A stretch of DNA of 46,841 nucleotides from Sphingomonas elodea ATCC 31461 (GCF_000226955.1 NZ_AGFU01000027.1:1-46841), one strand, 5' to 3'; counted from the first letter of the stretch, positions 8,045 to 16,827 are shown. Notes: a model not told the origin generated them from the letters alone. Translations and numbers: made by a program.

Positions 8045-9613
8045 ATGCTGACCGGCGAAATCCGCGGCCAGATCGACAAGCTTCGCGACGCGCTCTGGTC
8101 CGGCGGCGTATCCAATCCGCTTACCGGCGTCGAACAGATCACCTACCTCCTCTTCGCCCGCCGCATCGACGAGATGCAGACGCTGGAGGAGAACAAGGCG
8201 CAGGCACTGAAGAAGCAGGGCTATGTCGCCCGGCGCATCTTCCCGGAAGGCAAGGACGGGCTCGACACCCCCCAGTTCCGCGACGGCGGCTGTCCCTATG
8301 AACTGATGCGCTGGTCGCGCTTCAGGAACCAGCCGCCGGAGCGGATGTACGAGATCGTCGCCGATCACGTCATGCCCTTCCTGCGCACGCTGGGCGGATC
8401 GGAAGGCGTGATGGCCAGCCACATGAAGGGCGCCCGCCTCGCCTTCACCAAGCCCGCCTTGCTCGACAAGCTGGTCCAGGGCCTGGACGCGATCCCCATG
8501 CAGGATCGCGACACCAAGGGCGACGTGTACGAATACCTCCTCTCGATGATCTCCAGCGCGGGCGAGAACGGCCAGTTCCGCACGCCGCGCCACATCATCG
8601 ACCTGATCGTGCGACTGATGAACCCCGGCCCGGAGGACACGGTGTGCGACCCCGCCTGCGGCACCGCCGGCTTCCTGATGATGGCGGCCGAGCATGTCCG
8701 CCGCGAGCATCCGGGGCTGTTCTACGATGCCGCCTCGCGCGCGCATTTCGAGACGCGCGCCTTCACCGGCTATGACTTCGACGAGACGATGCTGCGCATC
8801 GGCGCGATGAACATGATGCTGCACGGCGTGGAGGCGCCGCGCATCCTCTACCGCGACAGCCTGGCCGAAGGCGGCGGCGACGATGCCGGCCAGTACAGCA
8901 TGATCCTGGCCAACCCGCCCTTCGCCGGCAGCCTGGACAACGAAACCGCGTCGAAGGACCTGCTCAAGACGGTCAACACCAGGAAGACCGAGCTGCTGTT
9001 CCTCGCTTTGTTCCTGCGGATGCTCTCCACCGGCGGCCGCGCCGCGGTGATCGTGCCGGACGGGGTGCTGTTCGGATCGTCCAAGGCGCACAAGGGCCTG
9101 CGCGAGACGCTGGTGGAGCAGCACCGGCTGGAGGCGGTGATCTCGCTCCCCTCGGGCGTGTTCCGCCCCTATGCCGGCGTCTCCACCGCGATCCTGATCT
9201 TCACCAAGACCGGGCGCGGCGGCACCGACCGGGTATGGTATTACGACATGACCGCCGATGGCTGGAGCCTGGACGACAAGCGCAACCCGCTGCTGCCCGA
9301 GGACCTGCTCGGCCCCGCCCCCGCCCGCGCACTGACCGCGGAGGAGCAGGCAAAGAACAACCTGCCCGATCTGCTCGCCCGCTGGGCCGACCGCGACGGC
9401 GGCGAACGCGCCAACCCGCGCACCGCGCAGAGCTTCTGCGTGTCGCGCGAGGACATTGCGGCGGCGGGCTATGACCTGTCGATCAATCGCTACAAGGAAG
9501 TGGTGCACGCCGAGGTGGAGCACGCCGCGCCGCAGGACATTCTGCGGGAGTTGCGCGCGCTGGAGACGGAGATTGCCCAAGGGTTGACGGCGCTTGAGGG
9601 GATGCTGGCATGA
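8045..9613 (+). CDS. hsdM: Type I restriction-modification system, N6-adenine methyltransferase subunit HsdM
   Basis: A 522-aa modification subunit. The N-terminal helical domain (GEIRGQIDKLRDALW, TYLLFARRIDEMQ) contacts HsdS. The SAM-binding motif VCDPACGTAGFLM starts at residue 200, and the catalytic motif NPPF is at 290-293, typical of gamma-class N6-adenine methyltransferases. VPDGVLFGS and VISLPSGVFRPYAGVSTAILIF complete the fold. The frame is open far upstream, but the ATG at 8045 is the family start and has GGGAGA about 12 nt before it. The stop overlaps the hsdS start (ATGA, 9610-9613), implying translational coupling. HsdM2-HsdS methylates host DNA at the site chosen by HsdS. All motifs look intact, so the enzyme should be active. 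Confidence 0.96.
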   Translation: MLTGEIRGQIDKLRDALWSGGVSNPLTGVEQITYLLFARRIDEMQTLEENKAQALKKQGYVARRIFPEGKDGLDTPQFRDGGCPYELMRWSRFRNQPPERMYEIVADHVMPFLRTLGGSEGVMASHMKGARLAFTKPALLDKLVQGLDAIPMQDRDTKGDVYEYLLSMISSAGENGQFRTPRHIIDLIVRLMNPGPEDTVCDPACGTAGFLMMAAEHVRREHPGLFYDAASRAHFETRAFTGYDFDETMLRIGAMNMMLHGVEAPRILYRDSLAEGGGDDAGQYSMILANPPFAGSLDNETASKDLLKTVNTRKTELLFLALFLRMLSTGGRAAVIVPDGVLFGSSKAHKGLRETLVEQHRLEAVISLPSGVFRPYAGVSTAILIFTKTGRGGTDRVWYYDMTADGWSLDDKRNPLLPEDLLGPAPARALTAEEQAKNNLPDLLARWADRDGGERANPRTAQSFCVSREDIAAAGYDLSINRYKEVVHAEVEHAAPQDILRELRALETEIAQGLTALEGMLA

Positions 9614-10806
9614 GCTGGCCAATGGTTGCCCTTGGAGAGATTTTTGAAATTTCTCGAGGCGGCTCCCCTCGTCCGATCGAGAAGTATTTGACTGACTCTC
9701 CGAGCGGCCTAAATTGGATTTCCATCTCCGATGCCACCCGATCAGACAAGATCATCAAAAAAGCAGAACGTCGAATAAAACCGGAAGGCCTATCGAAGAG
9801 TAGATGGGTTGAACCCGGGGATTTCCTACTGTCAAACTCGATGAGCTTCGGACGCCCCTACATCATGGGTACGACGGGCTGCATTCACGACGGCTGGCTA
9901 GTACTTAAGCCACTTAACGAGGCTGTCGACCCGAACTACCTTTATCACATTCTCGGCTCTGCGCCGCTTTTAGCACAGTTCACGAAGCGAGCTACAGGGA
10001 CCACCGTTAAGAACTTGAACACTCAAATTGTCGCGGAAACCGAAATCCCCCTCCCACCCCTGCCGGAGCAGCGGCGGATTGCGGCGATCCTGGATCAGGC
10101 GGACGAACTGCGCCGCCTGCGCCGCCAATCCCTCTCCCGCCTCTCCGACCTCGGGCAGGCGATCTTCTTCGAGATGTTCGGCGACCCAGTCACCAACCCG
10201 CACGGCTGGGCCAAGGTGCCATTGACGCGGTGCGTTGCACAAGCTGATGACATCCGATGCGGCCCGTTTGGGACTCAACTTTTGAGGGAAGAGTTCGCTG
10301 AAACCGGGGTTCCGCTATGGGGCATCAAGCAGGTCAATCGCGGGTTTTCCATCCCGACACATGAATTTTTGTCGGAGACGAAAGCTCGCATGCTCTCCAA
10401 CTACGACATTCATCCGGGCGACATCGTGATGACGCGGAAAGGTACAATCGGGAACTGCGCCGTCTACCCCGAGGGATTCCCCCCCGGAATAATGCACTCC
10501 GATTTGCTGCGCGTTAGGCTGGATCTCAGTAAATGCACCCCAGCCTTTCTTTCGGATCAGCTACATTGGAGCGCAGACGTAGAGCACCAGATTGATTTGA
10601 TTAGCGGCGGAGCAATCATGAAAGGAATCAATGTCGGCAAGCTCAAGCAAATCGAGGTGCTGTTGCCACCCTTGGAAGTGCAGACCGCATATGTCAGAAG
10701 AGTGCGAACAGTGCGCGCAAAGCAACGCCTTATGCAGGACCATATGGCCGCTATAGATTCCCTCTTCGCCTCCCTCCAGCATCGCGCCTTTCGCGGGGAA
10801 CTCTAA
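9610..10806 (+). CDS. hsdS: Type I restriction-modification specificity subunit HsdS
   Basis: A 398-aa specificity subunit with two target-recognition domains. TRD1 is about 1-135 (WPMVALGEIFEISRGGS start). It is followed by a conserved helical spacer (LPPLPEQRRIAAILDQADEL, about 148-195), then TRD2 (WAKVPLTRCV onward) and a second helix (EVLLPPLEVQTAYVRRV) at the C-terminus. Each TRD reads one half of a bipartite site; the spacers set the distance and bind HsdM. The TRDs are visibly more AT-rich than the spacer and the flanking hsdM and hsdR, as expected when TRDs are swapped by recombination. The start overlaps hsdM, and hsdR begins 4 bp after the stop. The recognition sequence cannot be read from the protein alone. 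Confidence 0.95.
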   Translation: MSWPMVALGEIFEISRGGSPRPIEKYLTDSPSGLNWISISDATRSDKIIKKAERRIKPEGLSKSRWVEPGDFLLSNSMSFGRPYIMGTTGCIHDGWLVLKPLNEAVDPNYLYHILGSAPLLAQFTKRATGTTVKNLNTQIVAETEIPLPPLPEQRRIAAILDQADELRRLRRQSLSRLSDLGQAIFFEMFGDPVTNPHGWAKVPLTRCVAQADDIRCGPFGTQLLREEFAETGVPLWGIKQVNRGFSIPTHEFLSETKARMLSNYDIHPGDIVMTRKGTIGNCAVYPEGFPPGIMHSDLLRVRLDLSKCTPAFLSDQLHWSADVEHQIDLISGGAIMKGINVGKLKQIEVLLPPLEVQTAYVRRVRTVRAKQRLMQDHMAAIDSLFASLQHRAFRGEL

Positions 10807-10809
10807 GCC

Positions 10810-13800
10810 ATGACCACCGAACCGGGCGGCCGCAAGACGCTCACGCTCGCCCCCGGCGCCCGCCCCCGTGCGGCCGCGCCGGCCCCGGCCACCCAGTTCG
10901 GTTTCCTCGCCCCCTTCCCCTTCCTCGCCGATCATGTCGCGATGGCGGAGCGGCAGGCGCTGGCCGATCCGCGCGGCGCGGCGGTGCATTGCCGGCTCGC
11001 GGTCGAGGCGATGGTGCGCTGGCTGTTCGATCATGATGCCGATCTCAAGCGCCCCTATGGCGACCATCTCGCTGCCTTGATTGCTGAACCGAGCTTCTTC
11101 CGGCTTGTCGGGCCGACGGTGAACAGCAAGATCGACATCCTTCGCCGGATCGGCAACGCCGCAGCGCATCCCGGCAAGTTCGCTGCCAGCCAGGGGCCCG
11201 CCGCGGTGCGCCAGCTGTTCGACATCAGCTTCTGGTTCGCCTCCCGCTATTCGGACGATCCGCCGCCGGTAACGCTTGCCTTCTCCGCCGATCTGCTGCC
11301 GCGGGAATCCCCCGGTGCGCAGACCAGTCCCGAGCAGGTGCGGCGCTTGGAAGAGGAAACGGAGCGCGCACGCGCGGCGTTGGACGAAGCGCGCCGTGAG
11401 CAAATGGCTGATGCAGCGGCGCGCGAGGCGCTGAAGGCCGAGATTGCGCGGCTGCAAGTCGAAGTGACTGCCCAGCGGCGCGCCAATGAGGACCGGGATG
11501 CCGGCTATGATTACAGCGAGGCCGCTACTCGCGAACTGAAGATCGACGTGCTGCTGCGCGAAGCCGGCTGGCCGCTCGCCGATGCGCGCGACACCGAGTT
11601 CCCCGTCCATGGCATGCCCAATGCCCGCAGCGCGGACGGCAAGGGCAATGGCTTTGTCGATTATGTGCTGTGGGGGGCGGACGGCAGGCCGCTGGCGGTG
11701 ATCGAGGCCAAGCGCGCCCGCAACAGCCCGCTGGAGGGGCAGCAACAGGCCAAGCTCTATGCCGATTGCCTGGAGGCGCAGTTCGGCCAGCGCCCGGTGA
11801 TCTATTACACCAACGGCTATGACCATTGGCTGTGGGACGATCTGCGCTATCCGCCGCGCCCGGTCGCCGGTTTCCGCACCCGCGAAGAGCTGGAGCTGAT
11901 CGTCCAGCGGCGCGAGACCCGGCTGCCGCTCGCCGACGTGCCGACCAGGCGCGCCATCGCCGGCGCCGGGCGGCGCACCTATCAGGAAAAGGCGATCCGC
12001 GCCGTCTGCCACCGCTTCGAGGAAGCATCGCGCGGCGGCGAGAACCACCGCAAGGCGCTGCTGGTGATGGCCACGGGCTCGGGCAAGACGCGCGTGGCGA
12101 TCGCGCTGTCCGACGTGCTGATGCGCGCCAACTGGGCCAAGCGCATCCTGTTCCTCGCCGATCGGCAGCAGCTGGTGAAGCAGGCGACGGGCAATTTCCG
12201 CAAATATCTGCCCGATTGCTCGCCGGTGAACCTGCTGCAGACGCCGGGCAACGACGGGCGCGTCTATCTCTCCACCTATCCGACGATGATGAACCTGATC
12301 GAGCGGGGACGGCAGGACGGCACCCAGCGCTTCGGCCCCGGCTATTTCGATCTGGTGATCATCGATGAGGCGCACCGATCGGTCTATCGCAAGTACAAGG
12401 CGATCTTCGACTGGTTCGACGCGCCGCTGCTCGGCCTGACCGCGACGCCCAAATCGGACATCGACACCAACACCTGGGCGCTGTTCGAGCTCGAGGACGG
12501 CGTGCCCACCGACGCCTATGAACTGGCGCAGGGGGTGACCGACGGCTTCCTGGTGCCGCCGCGCGCGATCGACGTGCCGCTGCGCTATCCGCGCGACGGC
12601 ATCCGCTATGACGATCTGACCGACGCCGAAAAGGACGAGTGGGACGCGCTCGACTGGGGCGAGGCTGGGCCGCCGGACGAGGTCGAGGCCTCGGCAGTCA
12701 ACGACTGGCTGTTCAACATCAACACCGTCGACCAGATGCTGAAACAGCTGATGGAGGACGGGCTGAAGGTCGCCGGCGGGGACCGGCTGGGCAAGACGAT
12801 CATCTTCGCCAAGAACCACCGCCATGCCGAGTTCATTGTTGAGCGCTTCAACGCCAACTATCCGGCGATGCTCAACTTCTGCCGACTGATCGACAATCAG
12901 GTGAGTTATGCCCATAGCCTGATCGACGAGTTCGAGAACCCGGACAAGGTGCCGCACATCGCGGTGTCGGTCGACATGCTCGATACCGGTATCGACATTC
13001 CCGACGTGCTCAACCTGGTGTTCTTCAAGATCGTCCGCTCGAAATCGAAATTCTGGCAGATGATCGGGCGCGGCACCCGGCTGCGCGAGGGGATCTTCGT
13101 CGACGCCGATGGCCAGCGGACGGACAAGGAATATTTCTACGTCTTCGATTATCTCGGCAATCTCGACTATTTCAACGCGCAGATGGACGGGGCCGAGGCG
13201 CGCGCCGCGGTGCCGCTGGGCGAGCGACTGTTCGCCGCAAGGGTCGATCTCGTCGGGCTGATGCAGCCGCCGCGCGAAGGCGTGCGCGCGCCGGTCGACG
13301 GCTTCCGTGGCGAGGAAGATAACGTGGCGGCCGAGCCGGGGCTGTACGAGGGTGCGCGCGAGCAGCTTCGCCAGGAAGTGGCGGGCATGCCGCTCGACAA
13401 TTTCATCGTCCGGGCCAAGCGCCGCTATGTGGAGAAGTTCCAGGATCGCGGGGCCTGGACGCATCTGGGTGAGGAGGATCGCCACGAGCTGGTCGAGCAT
13501 GTCGCCGGGCTGCCGACCAGCGTGACCGACCCGGACGTGGATGCCAAGCGCTTCGACCTGCTGTGCCTGCGCATCCAGCTGGCGATGCTGCGGAACGCCA
13601 GCTTCGCGCCGCTGCGCCGGGCGTTCGTCGATCAGGTCCATGCGCTGGAGGCCAAGGCCGCGGTGCCGGACGTCGCGCGGCAGATGGAACTGATCCTCGA
13701 GATCCAGACCGACGAATGGTGGACCGACGCGACGCCGGAGATGGTGGAAGTTGCCCGGCGGCGGCTGCGCGGGCTGATGAACCTGATCGAGCCGGGCAAG

Positions 13801-14361
13801 CAGGTGATCGTCACCACCAACCTCGCCGACGCGATGGGAGTGAAGCGCGAGGTGACCCTGGCCGATCTCGGCGGCGCCTCGTCGCTCGCCCAGTTCCGGC
13901 GAAAGGCCCGCGCCTACATCGACGCCCATGCCGACCACGTCACCCTCGCGCGCCTTCGCCAGGGTCGGCCGCTGACCCCAACCGACTTGGAAGAGCTGCA
14001 GAAGCTGTTGGTGGAAGCCGGTGTCGCCGAAGGCAGCGAGTTCGATCAGGTGCGCCAGCTACCCGATTTCCCGGATTTCATTCGCTCGCTGGTCGGACTT
14101 GATCGCCGGGCAGCGCAGGCGGCATTCAACGAGGCGCTGGCCGGCAGGACGCTCTCCCCGCGCCAGCTCGATTTCGTCGAGCGCATCATCGACTATCTTA
14201 CAGTGTCGGGGACGATGGAGGCTGCAGCGCTCTACGAACCGCCCTTCACCGACAACGCGCCGAACGGCCCGAGCGACCTTTTTGACGGGGCGACGATCGG
14301 ACGGATTGTCGACACGCTCGAGGCGTTCGAACCGAGGCTGGACGTGACCGCTACAGGCTGA
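10810..14361 (+). CDS. hsdR: Type I restriction enzyme, endonuclease/translocase subunit HsdR
   Basis: A 1183-aa motor and nuclease subunit. Residues about 30-130 resemble DUF4145 (HCRLAVEAMVRWLF). A coiled coil (about 175-225) precedes the HSDR_N nuclease, whose core is D284...E299-A-K301 (VDYVLW, VIEAKR). The SF2 motor follows: Walker A ATGSGKT at 421-427, DEAH at 519-522, GLTATPKS, then IIFAKNHRHAEF and motif VI QMIGRGTR from 750. The C-terminal helical region (from about 840) should bind the methylase core, as in EcoEI-type HsdR proteins. It starts 3 bp after the hsdS stop, so hsdMSR is one operon. No frameshift or missing motif was seen, so restriction should be functional. Confidence 0.96.
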   Translation: MTTEPGGRKTLTLAPGARPRAAAPAPATQFGFLAPFPFLADHVAMAERQALADPRGAAVHCRLAVEAMVRWLFDHDADLKRPYGDHLAALIAEPSFFRLVGPTVNSKIDILRRIGNAAAHPGKFAASQGPAAVRQLFDISFWFASRYSDDPPPVTLAFSADLLPRESPGAQTSPEQVRRLEEETERARAALDEARREQMADAAAREALKAEIARLQVEVTAQRRANEDRDAGYDYSEAATRELKIDVLLREAGWPLADARDTEFPVHGMPNARSADGKGNGFVDYVLWGADGRPLAVIEAKRARNSPLEGQQQAKLYADCLEAQFGQRPVIYYTNGYDHWLWDDLRYPPRPVAGFRTREELELIVQRRETRLPLADVPTRRAIAGAGRRTYQEKAIRAVCHRFEEASRGGENHRKALLVMATGSGKTRVAIALSDVLMRANWAKRILFLADRQQLVKQATGNFRKYLPDCSPVNLLQTPGNDGRVYLSTYPTMMNLIERGRQDGTQRFGPGYFDLVIIDEAHRSVYRKYKAIFDWFDAPLLGLTATPKSDIDTNTWALFELEDGVPTDAYELAQGVTDGFLVPPRAIDVPLRYPRDGIRYDDLTDAEKDEWDALDWGEAGPPDEVEASAVNDWLFNINTVDQMLKQLMEDGLKVAGGDRLGKTIIFAKNHRHAEFIVERFNANYPAMLNFCRLIDNQVSYAHSLIDEFENPDKVPHIAVSVDMLDTGIDIPDVLNLVFFKIVRSKSKFWQMIGRGTRLREGIFVDADGQRTDKEYFYVFDYLGNLDYFNAQMDGAEARAAVPLGERLFAARVDLVGLMQPPREGVRAPVDGFRGEEDNVAAEPGLYEGAREQLRQEVAGMPLDNFIVRAKRRYVEKFQDRGAWTHLGEEDRHELVEHVAGLPTSVTDPDVDAKRFDLLCLRIQLAMLRNASFAPLRRAFVDQVHALEAKAAVPDVARQMELILEIQTDEWWTDATPEMVEVARRRLRGLMNLIEPGKQVIVTTNLADAMGVKREVTLADLGGASSLAQFRRKARAYIDAHADHVTLARLRQGRPLTPTDLEELQKLLVEAGVAEGSEFDQVRQLPDFPDFIRSLVGLDRRAAQAAFNEALAGRTLSPRQLDFVERIIDYLTVSGTMEAAALYEPPFTDNAPNGPSDLFDGATIGRIVDTLEAFEPRLDVTATG

Positions 14362-14440
14362 TCGCTTCGCCTCGCGTGCCATGGGCGGCGCGTCGTGGCG
14401 AGGTATCTACCCCAGGCATGGCGAGATCGTGCTTAGGCCG

Positions 14441-14578
14441 TCAGTCCCGCAGCTTGTTCAGCGTGTTGTCGTAGTCCTTGTTGATCTTCCCACGCAATTC
14501 GGCTCGATCCAGATCTGGACGCGGACGGGGCCGCCTATCCTGCGTCTCGGACGCGCCAGATTTTTTGTCTATCGTCAT
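14441..14578 (-). CDS. tiny 45-aa protein of unknown function, paralogue A
   Basis: An ATG at 14576-14578 preceded by GGGAG (7-nt spacing) opens a 45-codon frame ending at TGA 14441. The protein is charged, with an RRPRPRPDLDRAELRGKI core and a predicted C-terminal helix ending NTLNKLRD. It aligns without gaps with the 45-aa product at 14835-14972: same length and 15 of 45 residues identical, including R-x-RPR, LD-x-A-x-L, I, Y, T and L. That conservation plus good ribosome sites is the main reason to call both real. GGTTCAA occurs about 22 bases before the start here and about 27 bases before the other. No known family is recognised. It is convergent with hsdR, 79 bp away. Confidence 0.7.
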   Translation of the reverse strand: MTIDKKSGASETQDRRPRPRPDLDRAELRGKINKDYDNTLNKLRD

Positions 14579-14834
14579 ATAACGCTCCCAAGCGAGCCTA
14601 TTGAACCAAAACAGATTACCGCAGCATCCAAACCCAGACTTGTTCCGCCGGAGGATGGCTCCGAGCATCGTGCCACCGGCGGATAGAGAGCATCCGGATA
14701 GAGGTTCCGTGGCTTCCCTAGGACTTCCACTCCGACCCAGACTGAGCCAACATGTCAGCGCGACGTTGGGCAACGAGCTCGTCGGGGTCACTTAGCCCTC
14801 CACTACGCTCCTTCAGCTCAGTCGCGATGACGGC

Positions 14835-14972
14835 TTAGCTTCCCAGCGCGCGAAATGTTTTCTCATATCGTGCAGCAATGTCGCGGTTGAGCTGTGCGCT
14901 ATCCAAGTTTTGGCGCGGGCGCGCTCGCAAGACCCGACCCTTGCTCTTGGGAACCTCGGAACCGTCTGTCAT
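14835..14972 (-). CDS. tiny 45-aa protein of unknown function, paralogue B
   Basis: The ATG at 14970-14972 has GAGGGGGAAG just upstream, one of the strongest ribosome sites in the window. The frame stops at TAA 14835, giving 45 residues. The N-terminal third is basic and polar. The conserved part is RARPRQNLDSAQL, followed by a likely amphipathic helix (DIAARYEKTFRAL). It is the paralogue of the product at 14441-14578, with 15 identical positions and no gap. The frame stays open upstream to 15158, but that extension has no ribosome site and no match in the paralogue, so the short start is preferred. Function is unknown; size and charge would suit a nucleic-acid- or protein-binding peptide. 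Confidence 0.72.
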   Translation of the reverse strand: MTDGSEVPKSKGRVLRARPRQNLDSAQLNRDIAARYEKTFRALGS

Positions 14973-15137
14973 CGACTTCCCCCTCGAATGCTCGCACCGT
15001 TGAACCGTATCATTGGACGGGAGGGGACGGCAAGGCCGCCACTCACCCGGGCGCCGGACATGCGGCAGGTGTTTGACCGTGCCCCTCAGGTTGCACTTGG
15101 AGAGCCCATGAATGATCGTTGTCCGCACGAAGCAGGA

Positions 15138-15155
15138 AAGTTGCATGTGCAACTT
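15138..15155. promoter_or_regulatory. 18-bp near-perfect palindrome, candidate operator
   Basis: AAGTTGCA (15138-15145) and TGCAACTT (15148-15155) are perfect 8-bp arms around a TG centre. The site lies in the 311-bp gap between the 97-aa gene and paralogue B, 166 bp upstream of the latter. This size and symmetry fit a dimeric repressor site; the XRE protein encoded at 16828-17430 is a possible binder, though the sequence differs from the repeat near its own gene. Nearby CTGGCCA and TGGCCAG (15200-15225) form a weaker hairpin. No gene is seen in the gap. Confidence 0.45.
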
Positions 15156-15283
15156 CATGGATTCTGAACCCGTTGGATTATGTCAGTAATGCCAAGCGCC
15201 TGGCCAATCGCTCGTGGATGGCCAGACGCGGCTAATGCAAAGAATGTGAGGCTTGGGGGCATTCGAGCCATCAGCCCCGGAGG

Positions 15284-15577
15284 TCAGAACTCCAGTCGCT
15301 GCCAACCCTCCTGGTAGTCGTAGAAGATTCGCCCTTCCCTGCGCTCCTTCAACAGCGACCACGTCGATTGCGACGCTTGCGGGGAATGACAGATCCAACC
15401 GGTAGTGACGTTCCACACCGCCACCATTTCCCCGGCATGCACCTCGTCCTGCGGCTCGATCGCAAGCTCCAATGCTCGCTTCAGCGAGGCAGCCACAACC
15501 GTTCGGGTGTGCCCCGTTCCCGGTACTGCGACCTGATACAGCCCAAAGCTTGCCTTAGCGCGTTCTGCTTCCGTCAT
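15284..15577 (-). CDS. 97-aa protein of unknown function
   Basis: The ATG at 15577 is preceded by AGGAGA at 8-nt spacing. The product is 97 aa, without signal peptide or TM segment. It begins with an acidic/basic helix (MTEAERAKASFGLYQVA) and has a middle part (RTVVAASLKRALELA) and several Trp residues near the end (VWNVTTGWICH, STWSLL, EGWQRLEF). I recognise no family. The gene lies in the minus-strand series XRE regulator, HUH protein, this gene, paralogues B and A. Codon use and the ribosome site support a real gene; no role can be given. Confidence 0.65.
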   Translation of the reverse strand: MTEAERAKASFGLYQVAVPGTGHTRTVVAASLKRALELAIEPQDEVHAGEMVAVWNVTTGWICHSPQASQSTWSLLKERREGRIFYDYQEGWQRLEF

Positions 15578-15725
15578 GTGCTTGATCTCCTGTCACACCA
15601 TGGTTGGTGAAGAGATCATTCGCGCATTGCGCACTGGCAGTCGGGTGGCTTCCACCTGCCCCAAAAACACGCAACTTTTCGCCAACTTCACGCAACCAAC
15701 GGTCAGCCCGTATGAGCTCGAGAAC

Positions 15726-16796
15726 TCACGCTGGCCTGCTTCGCTGAAGCGGTGGCCCATGGTGCCAGATTCTCGGGGCTCGGTATCGCGCAAATACCGG
15801 AGAAACTCGCGCGGCAACGTGCGCCAATGGTTGATGATAGAGCTTGCTCCGGAGGCGATACGTCGATGCGACGGGCGAGTGGCGTGTCACGACATCCGGA
15901 GGAAACTGCACGAGCGCAGACTCCCCCTCCGTAATGAGGCGCCAAAGCCGCTGAGCCTCTTGGTTCAGCTCGCGGTTCATAGACAGTCGGTTTGGCGGCA
16001 ACAGCGTGGATCCCAGGTGCGCGTTCTTGAAAGCGTAGGAAATCCAGTCCGCGTTGTCGAAGGGACACCGAACGCAGTCGCACCAGACTTTCCGCGCCTG
16101 CGATTTACCCTTGTAAGTCACGGGACGCCCCTCGAGACCAGCGGCGGCGCGAAGCACCTCGCGGGTCTCGCCAATGTCAAAAATGAGGTCCGTGTGATGA
16201 GTCCCAAGCTCGAGTTCCAGCCTACCGCGAACGATGCGCTCGCGAAAGCGATCATCCTCCCGCTTCACAAGCGATCGCACCTCGATGATCCCATGGACGT
16301 GCGGCGCGGTATGCGACTTCCCGGACCTCGTCCTGTTCTCGATCACGAAGAGGAACCACGGCACAAATCGGTGTCGACGGCGGAAGGAACGTTCGATCCG
16401 ATTACGGATGAAGCTCTTTACGCAATCACCTCGCGCGCGAACCTCCTCAAGCAGTTCATCATGCAGTGATAGCGTGAAAGCCACACAGTCCCTGCTCTGC
16501 AGGACCAAGCCCGCGATCTGCGCTTTCATCCACGGAGAGAGGTTTCGCCACGAGGGGTACGCGGAGCCATCGAGGTTCGTGAGAGGGTACTTATCGCCTC
16601 TGAATTGCCAGTATAATGTTTGATCGGAAAACCCGACCGCTCGGCGACCGCCGCCAAACGCGGTACTCTTTAGGCTACGCTGCAGATTTTGCAGGATTTT
16701 ATGCTCTCGGCGAACATCCTCATCGCTGATCGAAAGCAAGGTAGTGGCGTCGAGTTTTTTCGCGCGCTTGCGCGACATACGGGGACGGGAGGTCAT
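15726..16796 (-). CDS. HUH-type Rep-like protein (putative rolling-circle replication initiator or relative)
   Basis: A 356-aa protein. Two motifs in the right order and spacing suggest an HUH endonuclease: a hydrophobic strand WFLFVIENR followed by APHVHGIIEV, giving H166-V-H168, and WISYAFKN, giving Y254-x-x-K257 as catalytic tyrosine and lysine. Between them are two cysteine pairs (VWCDCVRCPF). After the Tyr motif, RLSMNRELNQEAQRLW resembles the end of the catalytic domain in other Rep proteins. The N-terminus is basic. The frame is open upstream into the XRE gene; the ATG at 16796, 31 bp after that gene's stop, is chosen. Known HUH Reps nick one strand to start rolling-circle replication or transfer. 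A replication role for the element is inferred; family membership rests on motifs only. Confidence 0.55.
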   Translation of the reverse strand: MTSRPRMSRKRAKKLDATTLLSISDEDVRREHKILQNLQRSLKSTAFGGGRRAVGFSDQTLYWQFRGDKYPLTNLDGSAYPSWRNLSPWMKAQIAGLVLQSRDCVAFTLSLHDELLEEVRARGDCVKSFIRNRIERSFRRRHRFVPWFLFVIENRTRSGKSHTAPHVHGIIEVRSLVKREDDRFRERIVRGRLELELGTHHTDLIFDIGETREVLRAAAGLEGRPVTYKGKSQARKVWCDCVRCPFDNADWISYAFKNAHLGSTLLPPNRLSMNRELNQEAQRLWRLITEGESALVQFPPDVVTRHSPVASTYRLRSKLYHQPLAHVAARVSPVFARYRAPRIWHHGPPLQRSRPA

Positions 16797-16827
16797 AGCT
16801 CTTTTGTCGCTGGTTGGTGGTCGTCGG

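Noticed and set aside
10561-13938. A 1125-aa open frame on the minus strand opposite hsdS/hsdR.
   Set aside because: It is a shadow of high-GC codon use in hsdR, which has all its motifs; the minus frame shows none.
14835-15158. A 107-aa version of paralogue B starting at 15158.
   Set aside because: The upstream part has no ribosome site, passes over the palindrome, and has no counterpart in paralogue A. The 45-aa start has a very strong site.
15576-16469. A 297-aa plus-strand frame across the HUH gene.
   Set aside because: No ribosome site and no motif; the minus frame carries the HUH and YxxK motifs and follows the XRE gene at 31 bp.
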